From: Fen-1362 sp049516395
GTDB taxonomy: Bacteria; Planctomycetota; Phycisphaerae; Sedimentisphaerales; Anaerobacaceae
Length of the DNA: 64,000 nucleotides
Direction of reading: 5' to 3'
NCBI GenBank assembly: GCA_049516395.1
Contig: JBEKTD010000013.1
Location: 4,112 to 68,111, forward strand
Shown here: piece after piece, positions 18,288-26,500 of the stretch
Layout: each line of letters starts with the position of its first letter
Position numbering within the stretch: the first letter of the stretch is position 1
Translations under genes and position numbers: made by a program
The notes under the pieces: model-generated
The model's database searches: none
Seen by the model: only the letters and a program-made list of their open reading frames with translations
Told to the model about the DNA's origin: nothing

Positions 18288-19460
18288 ATGAAAATCGTTC
18301 ATATAATAACCAGATTGATTTTAGGTGGGGCGCAGGAGAATACGCTGATTACCTGTAAGCTCCTCGCTGAAAGAGGGCATGATGTTACGCTTGTAACAGG
18401 GCCTGCGCTTGGGCCGGAGGGCGACTTGTATGAGTTTGCACAAGACCAGAAATTCAACTTTATTACCCTTAACGACCTGCGACGCCAGATTAACCCCCAT
18501 TACGACATACCGGCATATTTCCAAATCAAGGATGTCCTGCGGGAACTGAAACCTCAGATTGTTCATACCCATTCCGCCAAGGCGGGCATTCTGGGTCGAT
18601 ACGCGGCGCATTCGCTTAAGAATAAATGGGGAGCGGGTTTGCCAAAGGTTGTTCACGGCGTTCATGGTTTGGCGTTTCATCCGTATCAAAGTGCAATGCT
18701 CAATAAATTTTATATAGCAGTCGAGAAAGCCGCGGCCAGGCGCAGCGACTTTTTTATAAGCGTGGCGGACGCGATGACGAAACAATCGCTGGCCGCGGAT
18801 ATTGGTTCGCTCGACAAATACACTACGGCGTATTCCGCAATTGAGGAAGACGATTTTCTTGGGCCGATTTCCGATGAGGATAAAAACCAGTTCAGGCAAG
18901 GATACGCCATACCGGAAGATTCGATTGTTCTTGTAACTATCGCGCGGCTGTTTCATCTAAAGGGCCACGAGTTCATAATCGAATCCGCCAAGTCGCTTGC
19001 CGAGCAATTTCCGAATGTAATCTGGTTGTTCGTCGGCGATGGTATTCTGGCAGACAAATATAAAAAGCTGGTTGACGGGCTGGGGCTTGGTCACAGGTTC
19101 AGATTCACCGGTTTGCTGTCGCCGAATATGATGCCGATAGTTTTGCAATCCTCAGATATTCTTGTTCACTGCTCGCTGCGGGAAGGTCTTGCCCGGACGC
19201 TTCCACAGGCAATGCTCTGCGGCAGGCCCGCGATATGCTTCGACCTCGACGGCGCAAGGGAGGTCGTCAATGAGAATACGGGCCGGCTGATTGTGCCGGA
19301 AAACATCAAGCAATTGACTGCCGCCTGTGCAGAATTGATTCGAGATAAAGCCCTTCGCGAGAAACTTGGTGCTAACGGACGCGAGTTTGTGAGAAAGAAA
19401 TTCAGCCCCGATACGATGGTCGATACTATCGAAGCCGTTTACCGTCAGCTATGCGGGTGA
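18288..19460 (+). CDS. Glycosyltransferase family 4 protein
   Basis: 390 residues with the GT-B fold. The N-terminal domain starts IVHIITRLILGGAQENT, a hallmark of GT4 enzymes, and the C-terminal donor domain carries RLFHLKGHEFIIE, GDG and the EGLARTLPQAMLCG motif (Glu contacts the sugar nucleotide). It transfers a sugar from a nucleotide donor to a lipid or polysaccharide acceptor at the inner membrane face. No other polysaccharide gene is adjacent, so the pathway is unclear. Its last 12 bases overlap the convergent fmdB-type gene. Confidence 0.9.
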   Translation: MKIVHIITRLILGGAQENTLITCKLLAERGHDVTLVTGPALGPEGDLYEFAQDQKFNFITLNDLRRQINPHYDIPAYFQIKDVLRELKPQIVHTHSAKAGILGRYAAHSLKNKWGAGLPKVVHGVHGLAFHPYQSAMLNKFYIAVEKAAARRSDFFISVADAMTKQSLAADIGSLDKYTTAYSAIEEDDFLGPISDEDKNQFRQGYAIPEDSIVLVTIARLFHLKGHEFIIESAKSLAEQFPNVIWLFVGDGILADKYKKLVDGLGLGHRFRFTGLLSPNMMPIVLQSSDILVHCSLREGLARTLPQAMLCGRPAICFDLDGAREVVNENTGRLIVPENIKQLTAACAELIRDKALREKLGANGREFVRKKFSPDTMVDTIEAVYRQLCG

Positions 19461-19763
19461 AGGTTTTATTTTTTTAGGTTTCGATTTTGAGCTTTCGCCT
19501 GATGCCGGCGTTGCGGTTGTTTCTTTTTTCTCGCTGGTTTTTTCCGGCTTTTCTTTTTTTGCTGATTCTTTGTAGTTTTCGCTCCTATAATCGGTGGCGT
19601 AAAAGCCGCTGCCTTTGAAGATAAGTCCTGCGCCTGTGCCGATGAGCCGTCTGAGGGCGGATTTGCCGCACTTCGGGCATTTTCGCAGCGGTTTGGAAGT
19701 GATGCCTTGCATTTGCTCGAACTGGTGGTCGCATTTATCACATTTATATTCGTAAGTAGGCAT
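19449..19763 (-). CDS. FmdB-family zinc-ribbon regulatory protein
   Basis: 104 residues. The N-terminal zinc ribbon reads MPTYEYKCDKCDHQFE then CPKCG (two CxxC knuckles, Cys8/11 and Cys34/37), matching the FmdB/CxxC_CxxC_SSSS family. The C-terminus is a long Lys/Ser/Glu/Pro-rich tail with no structure expected. The family is often annotated as a regulator, but its real role is unknown. It is the last gene of the chaperone block, 2 bp after grpE. Confidence 0.88.
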   Translation of the reverse strand: MPTYEYKCDKCDHQFEQMQGITSKPLRKCPKCGKSALRRLIGTGAGLIFKGSGFYATDYRSENYKESAKKEKPEKTSEKKETTATPASGESSKSKPKKIKPSPA

Positions 19764-19765
19764 AA

Positions 19766-20398
19766 CTACTGCGTGTCTTTCGTTTCCGGCTCTTCCGGTT
19801 GCGGCGACGCCTGCGGTGCGGGCGTTTTGTTGATGACTACCCTGCTTGCGCGAATCACCCTGCCGTTGAGCTTGTATCCTTTTTGCAATTCTTCCAGAAC
19901 AATGCCGTTTTCCTTGTCCTGCTCGGCTCGCTGCGTCAGCGCCTGGTGGCGAGCGGGATCAAATTTTTCTCCGGCCGCATCAATTTGCTCGACGCCCTCC
20001 AAACGCAGGACTCCTTTGAGATGCTCATATACGATGCCTATTCCCTTTATGACCGCGTCCGCGTTTTCGCTGCATTGGGCGTTGACCAGGACGCGTTCGA
20101 AGTCATCCATTACCGGCAACAATGCCTTAATTATCTTTTCCGTTTCGTGCGCAACGGCTTCTGTTGTCTGTTTAGTCGAGCGTTTCTGGTAATTGTCGTA
20201 ATCCGCCGCTACTCGCTGCAATTTGGCGAAGATGTCATCCTTTTCTTTGCGAAGCCCTTCCAGTTGTTTTTGCAGTTCTTGCATATCCAGCGCAATCGGT
20301 TCGGCCTTTGGCTGCTCTTGCGGCATTGCCTGCCCTGAGTTTGCCGAGGGGGCCTGCTGTTGTTCTTCTTTCGAATTATCTTTCTTTTTCGGGAACAT
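19766..20398 (-). CDS. grpE: Nucleotide exchange factor GrpE
   Basis: 210 residues. A low-complexity Gln/Pro/Glu N-terminus is followed by the long dimerisation coiled coil (about 45-90: LQKQLEGLRKEKDDIFAKLQ) and the GrpE core RVAADYDNYQKRS, then the beta-wing with LNGRVIRASRVVI. It releases ADP from DnaK. Oddly, a palindromic dispersed-repeat sequence (CCCTGAGTTTGCCGAGGG at 20333-20350) is embedded in frame near the N-terminus and encodes SANSGQA. It sits 2 bp after dnaJ. DnaK itself is not in this window. Confidence 0.95.
   Translation of the reverse strand: MFPKKKDNSKEEQQQAPSANSGQAMPQEQPKAEPIALDMQELQKQLEGLRKEKDDIFAKLQRVAADYDNYQKRSTKQTTEAVAHETEKIIKALLPVMDDFERVLVNAQCSENADAVIKGIGIVYEHLKGVLRLEGVEQIDAAGEKFDPARHQALTQRAEQDKENGIVLEELQKGYKLNGRVIRASRVVINKTPAPQASPQPEEPETKDTQ
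20333..20350. repeat. REP-like palindrome inside the grpE coding frame
   Basis: CCCTGAGTTTGCCGAGGG is an imperfect palindrome of the kind (CCCTGAGYTTGCCGAAGGG) seen as dispersed intergenic repeats in many genomes. It lies in the disordered N-terminal coding part of grpE and keeps the frame. A sister element lies within ccsA at 31544-31563. Confidence 0.5.
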
Positions 20399-20400
20399 TG

Positions 20401-21546
20401 TTATTTGCCGCTAAAATAGTTTTTCAAATGCTCAACAAAGCCGCTCGCTTTCGGGAAGACGCTTTTGTTTTCGGTTTTCGCGAACTCCCGCAGCAATTCT
20501 TCCTGTTTGTCGTTCAGTTTCGTCGGTATCTCAACCATTATATGCACAAGCTCATCGCCGGTGCGCCTGGTTCTCAGGTCCGGGAGACCCTGTCCTTTTA
20601 TTCTAAACACGCTGCCGTGCTGAGTGCCGGGCGGTATCTTCAATTCTTTCATACCGTCCAAACTGGGCACTTCGATTGTCGCGCCCAGCGATGCTTGTGT
20701 AAAGCTTATAGGCACAGCCGCAATCAGGTCATTTCCGTCGCGTTCAAGAAATTCGTGCGGCTTAATTTTCACGTAGCAGTACAAATCACCTCTTGGGCCG
20801 CCGTCACGTCCCGGCTCGCCTTCCTCACTGACGCGGACACCCTGACCTTCGTGGACTCCGGCGGGTATCTTTACACTGACGACTCGCTGTTTGGGCATGT
20901 GGCCGGAGCCACTGCACTGCCTGCACGGGTTTGTTATCACTTCTCCCGTCCCGCGACATTGCGGACAGGTTGAAACCATCTGGAAAAATCCGCCGCCTCT
21001 GGCGACTTGTCCTGTGCCTCCGCAGGTTGGGCAGGCGCTCGGTTTCGCGCCTTTCGCGCTGCCGGTGCCGTTGCATTCGCCGCACAAGTCCTGGCGTGTA
21101 AATTCGATTGTTTTTTCCGTGCCCTTGGCCACTTCCTGAAGCGACAACTCAACCATCGTTTCAAGGTCATAACCTCTCGTGGGGCCGCGCCTGGCGCCTC
21201 TGCGGCCACGTGCCGCACCTCCGAAAAGGTCACCAAGGTCTCCGAAGCCGAATATGTCCTCGAAGGTACTGCCGATATCCTGCCATCGCATATGCGAATA
21301 ATCGCGAACACCCGAGCCGCGAAGACCGTCGTGACCAAACTGGTCGTATCGCTGACGTTTTTCGGTGTCGCTGAGGACTTCGTATGCCTCTGCGCACTCC
21401 TTGAACTTTACTTCGGCTTCTTTTTTGTTGTCAGGGTTTTTGTCGGGATGGTACTTTATCGCCATACGCCTGTACGCGCGTTTAATATCTTCCGGCGATG
21501 CATTTTTCGCAACCCCTAAAACCTCGTAGTAATCACGTTTCGGCAT
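20401..21546 (-). CDS. dnaJ: Chaperone protein DnaJ
   Basis: 381 residues, complete. The J domain (1-70) has the HPD motif in KYHPDKNPDN, and a Gly/Arg/Phe-rich linker with a partial GFG character follows. A zinc domain (about 145-205) has the four CxxCxGxG knuckles (CGECNGTG, CPTCGGTG, CPQCRGTG, CRQCSGSG). The C-terminal substrate-binding domains end the protein. It delivers unfolded clients to DnaK and stimulates its ATPase. The gene is 50 bp downstream of a groEL and 2 bp upstream of grpE. Confidence 0.97.
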   Translation of the reverse strand: MPKRDYYEVLGVAKNASPEDIKRAYRRMAIKYHPDKNPDNKKEAEVKFKECAEAYEVLSDTEKRQRYDQFGHDGLRGSGVRDYSHMRWQDIGSTFEDIFGFGDLGDLFGGAARGRRGARRGPTRGYDLETMVELSLQEVAKGTEKTIEFTRQDLCGECNGTGSAKGAKPSACPTCGGTGQVARGGGFFQMVSTCPQCRGTGEVITNPCRQCSGSGHMPKQRVVSVKIPAGVHEGQGVRVSEEGEPGRDGGPRGDLYCYVKIKPHEFLERDGNDLIAAVPISFTQASLGATIEVPSLDGMKELKIPPGTQHGSVFRIKGQGLPDLRTRRTGDELVHIMVEIPTKLNDKQEELLREFAKTENKSVFPKASGFVEHLKNYFSGK

Positions 21547-21596
21547 ATTATTTAATCCCGCAATTTATTGCGGGGTCATAAATTCACAACTCAAAA

Positions 21597-23222
21597 TTAT
21601 CTCACTGACCCTGCAATCGGCTCGGCGTCTTTATCGTCGTCTTTGAGGTCGGTAATCAGGACGCTGGTAGTCAGCATTAGCCCCGCGACTGATGCGGCTG
21701 TTTCAAGAGCGGTTCTGACAACCTTGGCCGGGTCAACGATGCCGGCCTTTAGCATATCCACGAACTCGCCTTTGTTGGCGTCGTATCCGACGTTCTTTTC
21801 GCTGTCTAATCGTTCCAGCAGTTTGGCAGCGATAACGTCGCCGTGCTCGCCGGAATTTTCCGCAATCTGCATCGTGGGCTTCCGAAGCGCCTGGGCGATA
21901 ATCTCGAACCCGATTTGTTCGTCGCCCTTCGCTTTGCTTTTTTCTTTTTCGACTACGGCTATCGCCCGCAGGAACGCCACACCGCCACCTGCGACAATGC
22001 CTTCCTGTGTCGCCGCTCTTGTCGCGTGCAGCGCATCGTCGAGCAGGTCCTTTTTCTCTTTCATTTCCGTTTCGGTTGCCGCTCCGGCTTTGATTACCGC
22101 GACGCCGCCGGTGAGTTTCGCAAGCCGTTCCTGGAGCTTTTCTTTGTCGTAGCTGCTCGTCGTTTTTTCCATCTGGTTGCGTATCTGTTCGCATCTTGTC
22201 TGTATGTTTTTCTTGCTGCCTGCGCCTTCGATTACCGTCGTGGTTTCCTTGTCTATGACGATTTTCTTGGCCTGGCCTAATTGCGAAAGTTCGATTTTTT
22301 CCAGTTTCAGGCCGAGGTCTTCGCTGATAACCTCGCCGCCAATCAATGTGGCCATATCCTGGAGCATTGCCTTGCGTCTGTCGCCGAATCCCGGCGCCTT
22401 GACCGCGCAGACCTTGAGGACTCCCTGCAGGCGGTTAATAACGAGCGCCGCCAGCGCCTCGCCTTCGACGTCTTCTGCCACAATCAATAATGAGCCGCCG
22501 ACCTGCGCTATTTTTTCGAGCAGTGGTATCATTTCCCGCACGTTCGAGAGTTTCTTTTCGTGCAGCAGGATATGCGCGTCTTCAAGCACGCACTCGAGCG
22601 TCTCCGGGTTGGTCATAAAGTAAGGCGATATGTAGCCGCGGTCGAATTGCATACCTTCGACGACGCTGACTTCATTTTCCGTGCCTTTGCCTTCTTCAAT
22701 CTCTATGACGCCGTCTTTGCCCACCTTCTCCATCGCTTCAGCGAGTAATTTCCCTACCGATTCGTTGTTGTTGGCGCTGATAGTCGCCACCTTGGCAATG
22801 TCATCGCCTTTTACGGGCGTCGAAATCGACTTTATAAATTCGCTGGCCTTGGCGACTGCTTTATTGATGCCTCGCTGTATCGCCATAGGGTTGACGCCCG
22901 CGGTAACGTATTTGAGACCCTCGTTGTATATCGCCTCTGCCAATATCGTCGCCGTCGTTGTGCCGTCGCCAACCTCGTCGGCTGTTTTACTTGCCGCCTG
23001 GTTGACCATTTTAGCACCCATATTTTTGAAGGGCTGCTGCAGCTCGATTTCCTTGCTGACGCTTACGCCATCCTTTGTGATTTTGGGCGAACCCCAGCTT
23101 TTCTGCAGTATCACGTTTTTGCCCGTAGGCCCTAATGTAACTTTCACGGCATTGGCCAGCTCGCTTAATCCTTCTTTGAGCTGCTGCCTCGCCGCATCAT
23201 CAAACATCAATTGCTTTGCCAT
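21597..23222 (-). CDS. groEL: Chaperonin GroEL paralogue without the Gly-Met tail
   Basis: 541 residues with all chaperonin segments: apical, intermediate and equatorial domains. The ATP site GDGTTTATIL (about 86-95) and GGGVAFLRA (about 413-421) are intact. Unlike the other copy (23662-25341), it ends in an acidic DDKDAEPIAGSVR tail rather than the usual Gly-Gly-Met repeat that lines the folding cavity. It follows groES by 57 bp and precedes dnaJ. Paralogous chaperonins lacking the tail often have altered clients; that is inference. Upstream of it no CIRCE element was found. Confidence 0.95.
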   Translation of the reverse strand: MAKQLMFDDAARQQLKEGLSELANAVKVTLGPTGKNVILQKSWGSPKITKDGVSVSKEIELQQPFKNMGAKMVNQAASKTADEVGDGTTTATILAEAIYNEGLKYVTAGVNPMAIQRGINKAVAKASEFIKSISTPVKGDDIAKVATISANNNESVGKLLAEAMEKVGKDGVIEIEEGKGTENEVSVVEGMQFDRGYISPYFMTNPETLECVLEDAHILLHEKKLSNVREMIPLLEKIAQVGGSLLIVAEDVEGEALAALVINRLQGVLKVCAVKAPGFGDRRKAMLQDMATLIGGEVISEDLGLKLEKIELSQLGQAKKIVIDKETTTVIEGAGSKKNIQTRCEQIRNQMEKTTSSYDKEKLQERLAKLTGGVAVIKAGAATETEMKEKKDLLDDALHATRAATQEGIVAGGGVAFLRAIAVVEKEKSKAKGDEQIGFEIIAQALRKPTMQIAENSGEHGDVIAAKLLERLDSEKNVGYDANKGEFVDMLKAGIVDPAKVVRTALETAASVAGLMLTTSVLITDLKDDDKDAEPIAGSVR

Positions 23223-23279
23223 ATCTTCAACCTCTCAATTTTTCTTTTATCTTTACTTCAGTGCAATCTGTGGTTTCCT

Positions 23280-23576
23280 TTATTTATCAATCACGCCGAG
23301 TACGTCGCCTTCGTGGAGTATGACGTATTTTTCGCCGTCAATCTCGACCTCGTTGCCGATGTATTTGGCGTAAATAACCTCGTCGCCCTTTTTGACGTTC
23401 ATTTCGCCGCGTTTGCCGTTGTCTAAAATTTTGCCCGGCCCGACGGCAATAATTTTTCCTCTTTGCGGTTTTTCCTTCGCCGCATCAGGCAGTATGATTC
23501 CGCCCGAGCTTTTCTCTTCCGCTTCCGATTGCTTTATTACCACTCTGTCATCCAATGGCGCCAACTTCATATCCAA
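23280..23576 (-). CDS. groES: Co-chaperonin GroES
   Basis: 98 residues, standard length. It has the N-terminal LAPLDDRVVIKQSEAEEKS, the mobile loop GGIILPDAAKEKPQ (about 24-38), and the conserved GDEVIYAKYIGNEVE region. It caps GroEL rings. AAGGAG lies 7-8 bases before the ATG. It is the only groES in the window and stands between the two groEL genes, so it may serve both. Confidence 0.97.
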   Translation of the reverse strand: MDMKLAPLDDRVVIKQSEAEEKSSGGIILPDAAKEKPQRGKIIAVGPGKILDNGKRGEMNVKKGDEVIYAKYIGNEVEIDGEKYVILHEGDVLGVIDK

Positions 23577-23621
23577 ATCTCCTTTTATTTTCAGTTATCT
23601 TAAATCTTAACTTTTTTTCTC

Positions 23622-23664
23622 TGTGTCCTCTGTGTTCTCTGTGGCTTAAAAACTCTGTGGCCTA
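23622..23664. repeat. CACAGAG-type short repeat cluster, between groEL and groES
   Basis: On the minus strand the sequence after the groEL stop consists of GCCACAGAG, CACAGAG and GGACACAGAG units spaced every 8-16 bases. This is one of several such clusters in the window. It begins immediately after the groEL stop codon. Confidence 0.7.
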
Positions 23665-25341
23665 CATCCCGTAATCGTCCATACCGCCCATGCCACCCAT
23701 TCCACCCATGCCGCCGCCCATTCCGCCCATACCGGGATGCTGATGCCCCTCTTTCTTATCCTGCGGTTTTTCCGTAATAACGCAATCTGTCGTCAGTAGC
23801 AATCCCGCAATACTAACTGCGTTTTGCAGGGCGATTCTTGTAACCTTCACAGGGTCGATAACACCTGCCGCAATCAGGTCCTCGTAGATGTCTTTATCCG
23901 CGTTGTAGCCGAATGCGCCTTTGCCTTCCGCGACTTTGCTCACAACCAAATTCGCTGTTGCGCCGGCATTTGCGGCTATCCAGTAACAGGGCATCGTCAG
24001 CGATTTTGCTACGATATCTGCGCCGGTCTTTTCATCGCCGGTCAGTTTTAACGCCTTTATCGAGTCGATGCATCGAATCAGAGCGACACCGCCGCCGGGG
24101 ACTATGCCTTCTTCAATGGCCGCCCTTGTCGCATGCAGTGCGTCTTCGATTCTCGCTTTCCGCTCTTTCATTTCGGCTTCGCTCACTCCACCGACTTTAA
24201 TCTGGGCAACGCCGCCTGTGAGTTTCGCCAAACGCTCCTGTAATTTTTCCTTATCGTAGTCGCTGGTGGTTTTCGAGATTTCATCCTGAATCTGTTTGAT
24301 TCTGCCTTTGATTGCTCCCTCATCGCCCGCGCCTTCGACGATAATCGTGTTGTCTCCGTCTATGGTTACTTTCTTTGCCTGGCCTAATTGCTTTGCACTG
24401 ACGCCTTCAAGCTCGATTCCCAAATCCTTGAATATCGGCTCAGCGCCGGTCAATACTGCGATATCTTCGAGCATTGCCTTGCGCCTGTCGCCATAGCCCG
24501 GGGCTTTTACGGCTGCGCACTGAATAATTCCCTTTAATTTATTGACCACCAATGTCGCCAGTGCCTCACTCTCGACGTCTTCTGCGATGATGAGTAAAGG
24601 CCTTTTCGCTTTCGCTGATTTTTCGAGTAACGGCACTAACTTAGCCACGCTGCTGATTTTGTCTTCGTAAACTAATATCAACGGCCTTTCCAGTTCGCAG
24701 GTCATATTGTCGGGGTTGGTAACGAAATGAGGCGACAGGTATCCGCGGTCAAACTGCATACCTTCGACGAAATCAACCGTCGTCTCGAATCCTTTGCCGT
24801 CCTCGATTGTAATGACGCCGTCTTTGCCGACCCGCTGGAAGGCATCTGCCATCTTGTTACCGATTTCGCTGTCGTTGTTTGCTGAGATTGACGCGACGTT
24901 GACGATATCTGTCCTCTTGCTGATATCAACGGGCTTGGCGAGTGTCTTTAGTTTCTCAACAACCGCTTTTGACGCCTCCTGCATACCGCGGTTAAGCGAC
25001 ATCGCGTCTGCGCCTGCCGCTAAGTTCCTGAACGCCTCGGTGGCCATCGCCTCGGTAAGCACCGTCGCTGTTGTCGTCCCATCGCCTGCTATCTTCGATG
25101 TCTTGCTGGCCGCCTCTTTGACTAACTTGGCGCCCATGTTTTCATTCTTGTCGGATAGTTCGATTTCTTCCGCGACGGTTACGCCGTCTTTTGTGACGGT
25201 AGGCCCGCCCCATCCTTTATCGATAATCGCATTTCGGCCTCTGGGCCCCAGGGTTGCCCTGACTGCCGCTGCCAACTTCTCAACGCCCTTCAATAAACCC
25301 TTGCGGGCTTCAACATCAAACGCCAACTGTTTCACTGCCAT
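23662..25341 (-). CDS. groEL: Chaperonin GroEL with Gly-Met-rich tail
   Basis: 559 residues, complete chaperonin. ATP-binding GDGTTTATVL (about 86-95) and GGGVALIRC are present. The C-terminus is the classical Gly-Gly-Met tail, extended by His (HQHPGMGGMGGG...), ending MDDYGM. It heads the chaperone block. The 120 bases upstream contain AAGGAG before the ATG, but no CIRCE inverted repeat (TTAGCACTC/GAGTGCTAA) and no obvious heat-shock promoter, so regulation differs from HrcA control or lies elsewhere. Confidence 0.96.
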   Translation of the reverse strand: MAVKQLAFDVEARKGLLKGVEKLAAAVRATLGPRGRNAIIDKGWGGPTVTKDGVTVAEEIELSDKNENMGAKLVKEAASKTSKIAGDGTTTATVLTEAMATEAFRNLAAGADAMSLNRGMQEASKAVVEKLKTLAKPVDISKRTDIVNVASISANNDSEIGNKMADAFQRVGKDGVITIEDGKGFETTVDFVEGMQFDRGYLSPHFVTNPDNMTCELERPLILVYEDKISSVAKLVPLLEKSAKAKRPLLIIAEDVESEALATLVVNKLKGIIQCAAVKAPGYGDRRKAMLEDIAVLTGAEPIFKDLGIELEGVSAKQLGQAKKVTIDGDNTIIVEGAGDEGAIKGRIKQIQDEISKTTSDYDKEKLQERLAKLTGGVAQIKVGGVSEAEMKERKARIEDALHATRAAIEEGIVPGGGVALIRCIDSIKALKLTGDEKTGADIVAKSLTMPCYWIAANAGATANLVVSKVAEGKGAFGYNADKDIYEDLIAAGVIDPVKVTRIALQNAVSIAGLLLTTDCVITEKPQDKKEGHQHPGMGGMGGGMGGMGGMGGMDDYGM

Positions 25342-25568
25342 TGCATACTCTCCTTACTAATTTATCAACATTTTTACTTAGAGTCTTAGTGTCTTGGTGG
25401 TGATAACCTGCAAATACTATACCAATACGGCCTGTAATACCAGTTCTTTTCCTAACCCCTTTTAATATAAGAAGTTAGATTAAGCCCGTGATTGACTTCA
25501 CTTCTTTGTCAAACCACTTTTGGCAGTCGCGGTGGCCAATCTGACAGTATGCCTGTATAATCTTGTAG

Positions 25569-25586
25569 GGCGGGGTTTACCCCGCC
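25569..25586. repeat. GGCGGGGT inverted repeat, copy 1
   Basis: GGCGGGGT-TT-ACCCCGCC is a perfect 8-bp stem with a 2-base spacer. The wider sequence TTGTAGGGCGGGGTTTACCC and following CCGCCGA is repeated exactly at 26431-26456. The two copies flank the endonuclease III-like gene. Confidence 0.75.
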
Positions 25587-25599
25587 GAATCAAAGTTTT

Positions 25600-25650
25600 C
25601 TCTGTGTGCTCTGTGCCCTCTGTGGCTTAAAATACGAGGCCTCTGTGGCA
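25600..25650. repeat. CACAGAG-type short repeat cluster, upstream of nth-like gene
   Basis: The plus strand shows TCTCTGTGTGCTCTGTG, CCTCTGTGGC and again CCTCTGTGGCA, the reverse complement of GCCACAGAGG/CACAGAG units. It ends about 23 bases before the coding start. Confidence 0.7.
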
Positions 25651-25672
25651 ATAAACTAAAGAATAAATCCAA

Positions 25673-26326
25673 ATGACTAACGACGATATACTAACGACGA
25701 TATACGACATTCTCCTGAAGCGGTTTGGGCCGCAGGACTGGTGGCCGGGGGATACGCCATTTGAGGTTATCGTTGGGGCGATTCTTACCCAGAATACCAA
25801 CTGGACCAATGTCGAAAAGGCAATCACCAGCCTGAAAAACGCCAAAGTACTTATCCCGGACAAGCTTCACCTGCTTGATATCAAAAAACTTTCGGAACTC
25901 ATTCGTCCTGCCGGGTACTTCAATATAAAGGCCAAACGATTGAAAAACTTCCTCGACTGGTTTTTTGAAAAATACTGCGGCGAATTGAAGAATCTCGAAA
26001 GTGTGCCGACCGATGAGCTTCGTCAGCAATTGTTAAGCGTAAAAGGTATCGGTCCCGAAACAGCCGACTCGATTTTGCTTTACGCCCTCAATCGACTTGT
26101 CTTTGTTGTCGATGCCTATACCACCCGAATATGTTCACGTCATCATTTGATTGATGAGGGCGCTGATTATCACCAGATTCAGGAAACCTTTGAATCTAAT
26201 TTGCCTTCCGATATCCAACTATTCAATGAGTATCACGCGTTAATCGTTCACTTGGGTAAGAATTTCTGTAAGCCGACGCCTAAATGCGAAGAATGTCCGT
26301 TGAATTCTTTGCCGCACAGAGTTTGA
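25673..26326 (+). CDS. Endonuclease III-related HhH-GPD protein with truncated iron-sulfur motif
   Basis: 217 residues of the HhH-GPD superfamily, close to the 'endonuclease III-related' group: FGPQDWWPGDTPFEVIVGAILTQNT at the start has the conserved Gln/Asn active pocket. The helix-hairpin-helix LLSVKGIGPETADSILLYA (about 123-141) carries no Lys at the bifunctional position. The later catalytic Asp is in VVDAYTTRI. The C-terminal cluster region has Cys at FC, KC and EC (NFCKPTPKCEECPL), but the fourth Cys expected about six residues later is absent. The protein ends LNSLPHRV inside a CACAGAG repeat unit. It likely excises damaged bases, although cluster loss may matter. No ribosome site is clear. 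Confidence 0.85.
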   Translation: MTNDDILTTIYDILLKRFGPQDWWPGDTPFEVIVGAILTQNTNWTNVEKAITSLKNAKVLIPDKLHLLDIKKLSELIRPAGYFNIKAKRLKNFLDWFFEKYCGELKNLESVPTDELRQQLLSVKGIGPETADSILLYALNRLVFVVDAYTTRICSRHHLIDEGADYHQIQETFESNLPSDIQLFNEYHALIVHLGKNFCKPTPKCEECPLNSLPHRV

Positions 26327-26330
26327 CCTG

Positions 26331-26378
26331 CCACAGAGTTTTTTGATGTGTTTTTAGCCACAGAGGTCACAGAGAATT
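26331..26378. repeat. CACAGAG-type short repeat cluster, after nth-like gene
   Basis: CCACAGAGTT, CCACAGAGGTCACAGAG units follow the stop codon. One more unit (GCACAGAGTTT) lies within the last codons of the gene itself at about 26314-26324. Related ACACAGATTGACACTG sequence follows. Confidence 0.7.
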
Positions 26379-26436
26379 AACAATTTCAGACACTGATTTA
26401 CACAGATTGACACTGTCTTAATTTTGGTTTTTGTAG

Positions 26437-26454
26437 GGCGGGGTTTACCCCGCC
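26437..26454. repeat. GGCGGGGT inverted repeat, copy 2
   Basis: Same perfect stem as at 25569-25586 and identical over about 26 bases. It lies between the nth-like gene and the convergent membrane protein gene, 46 bases before the latter's stop. Confidence 0.75.
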
Positions 26455-26500
26455 GATTATGAGGCTTAATTTGTTATAAGACGAAAGGCGGGATGGTTTC

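Larger units (their letters stand above)
25342..25672. other. Intergenic region with repeats, between divergent groEL and nth-like genes
   Basis: The 331 bases contain the groEL leader with a ribosome site on the minus strand, the inverted repeat at 25569-25586, and a CACAGAG-type cluster at 25600-25650 just before the plus-strand gene. No CIRCE and no extra open reading frame of note were seen. Confidence 0.6.

Noticed and set aside
25342..25480. CIRCE element upstream of groEL
   Set aside because: No TTAGCACTC-N9-GAGTGCTAA or close variant was found on either strand.
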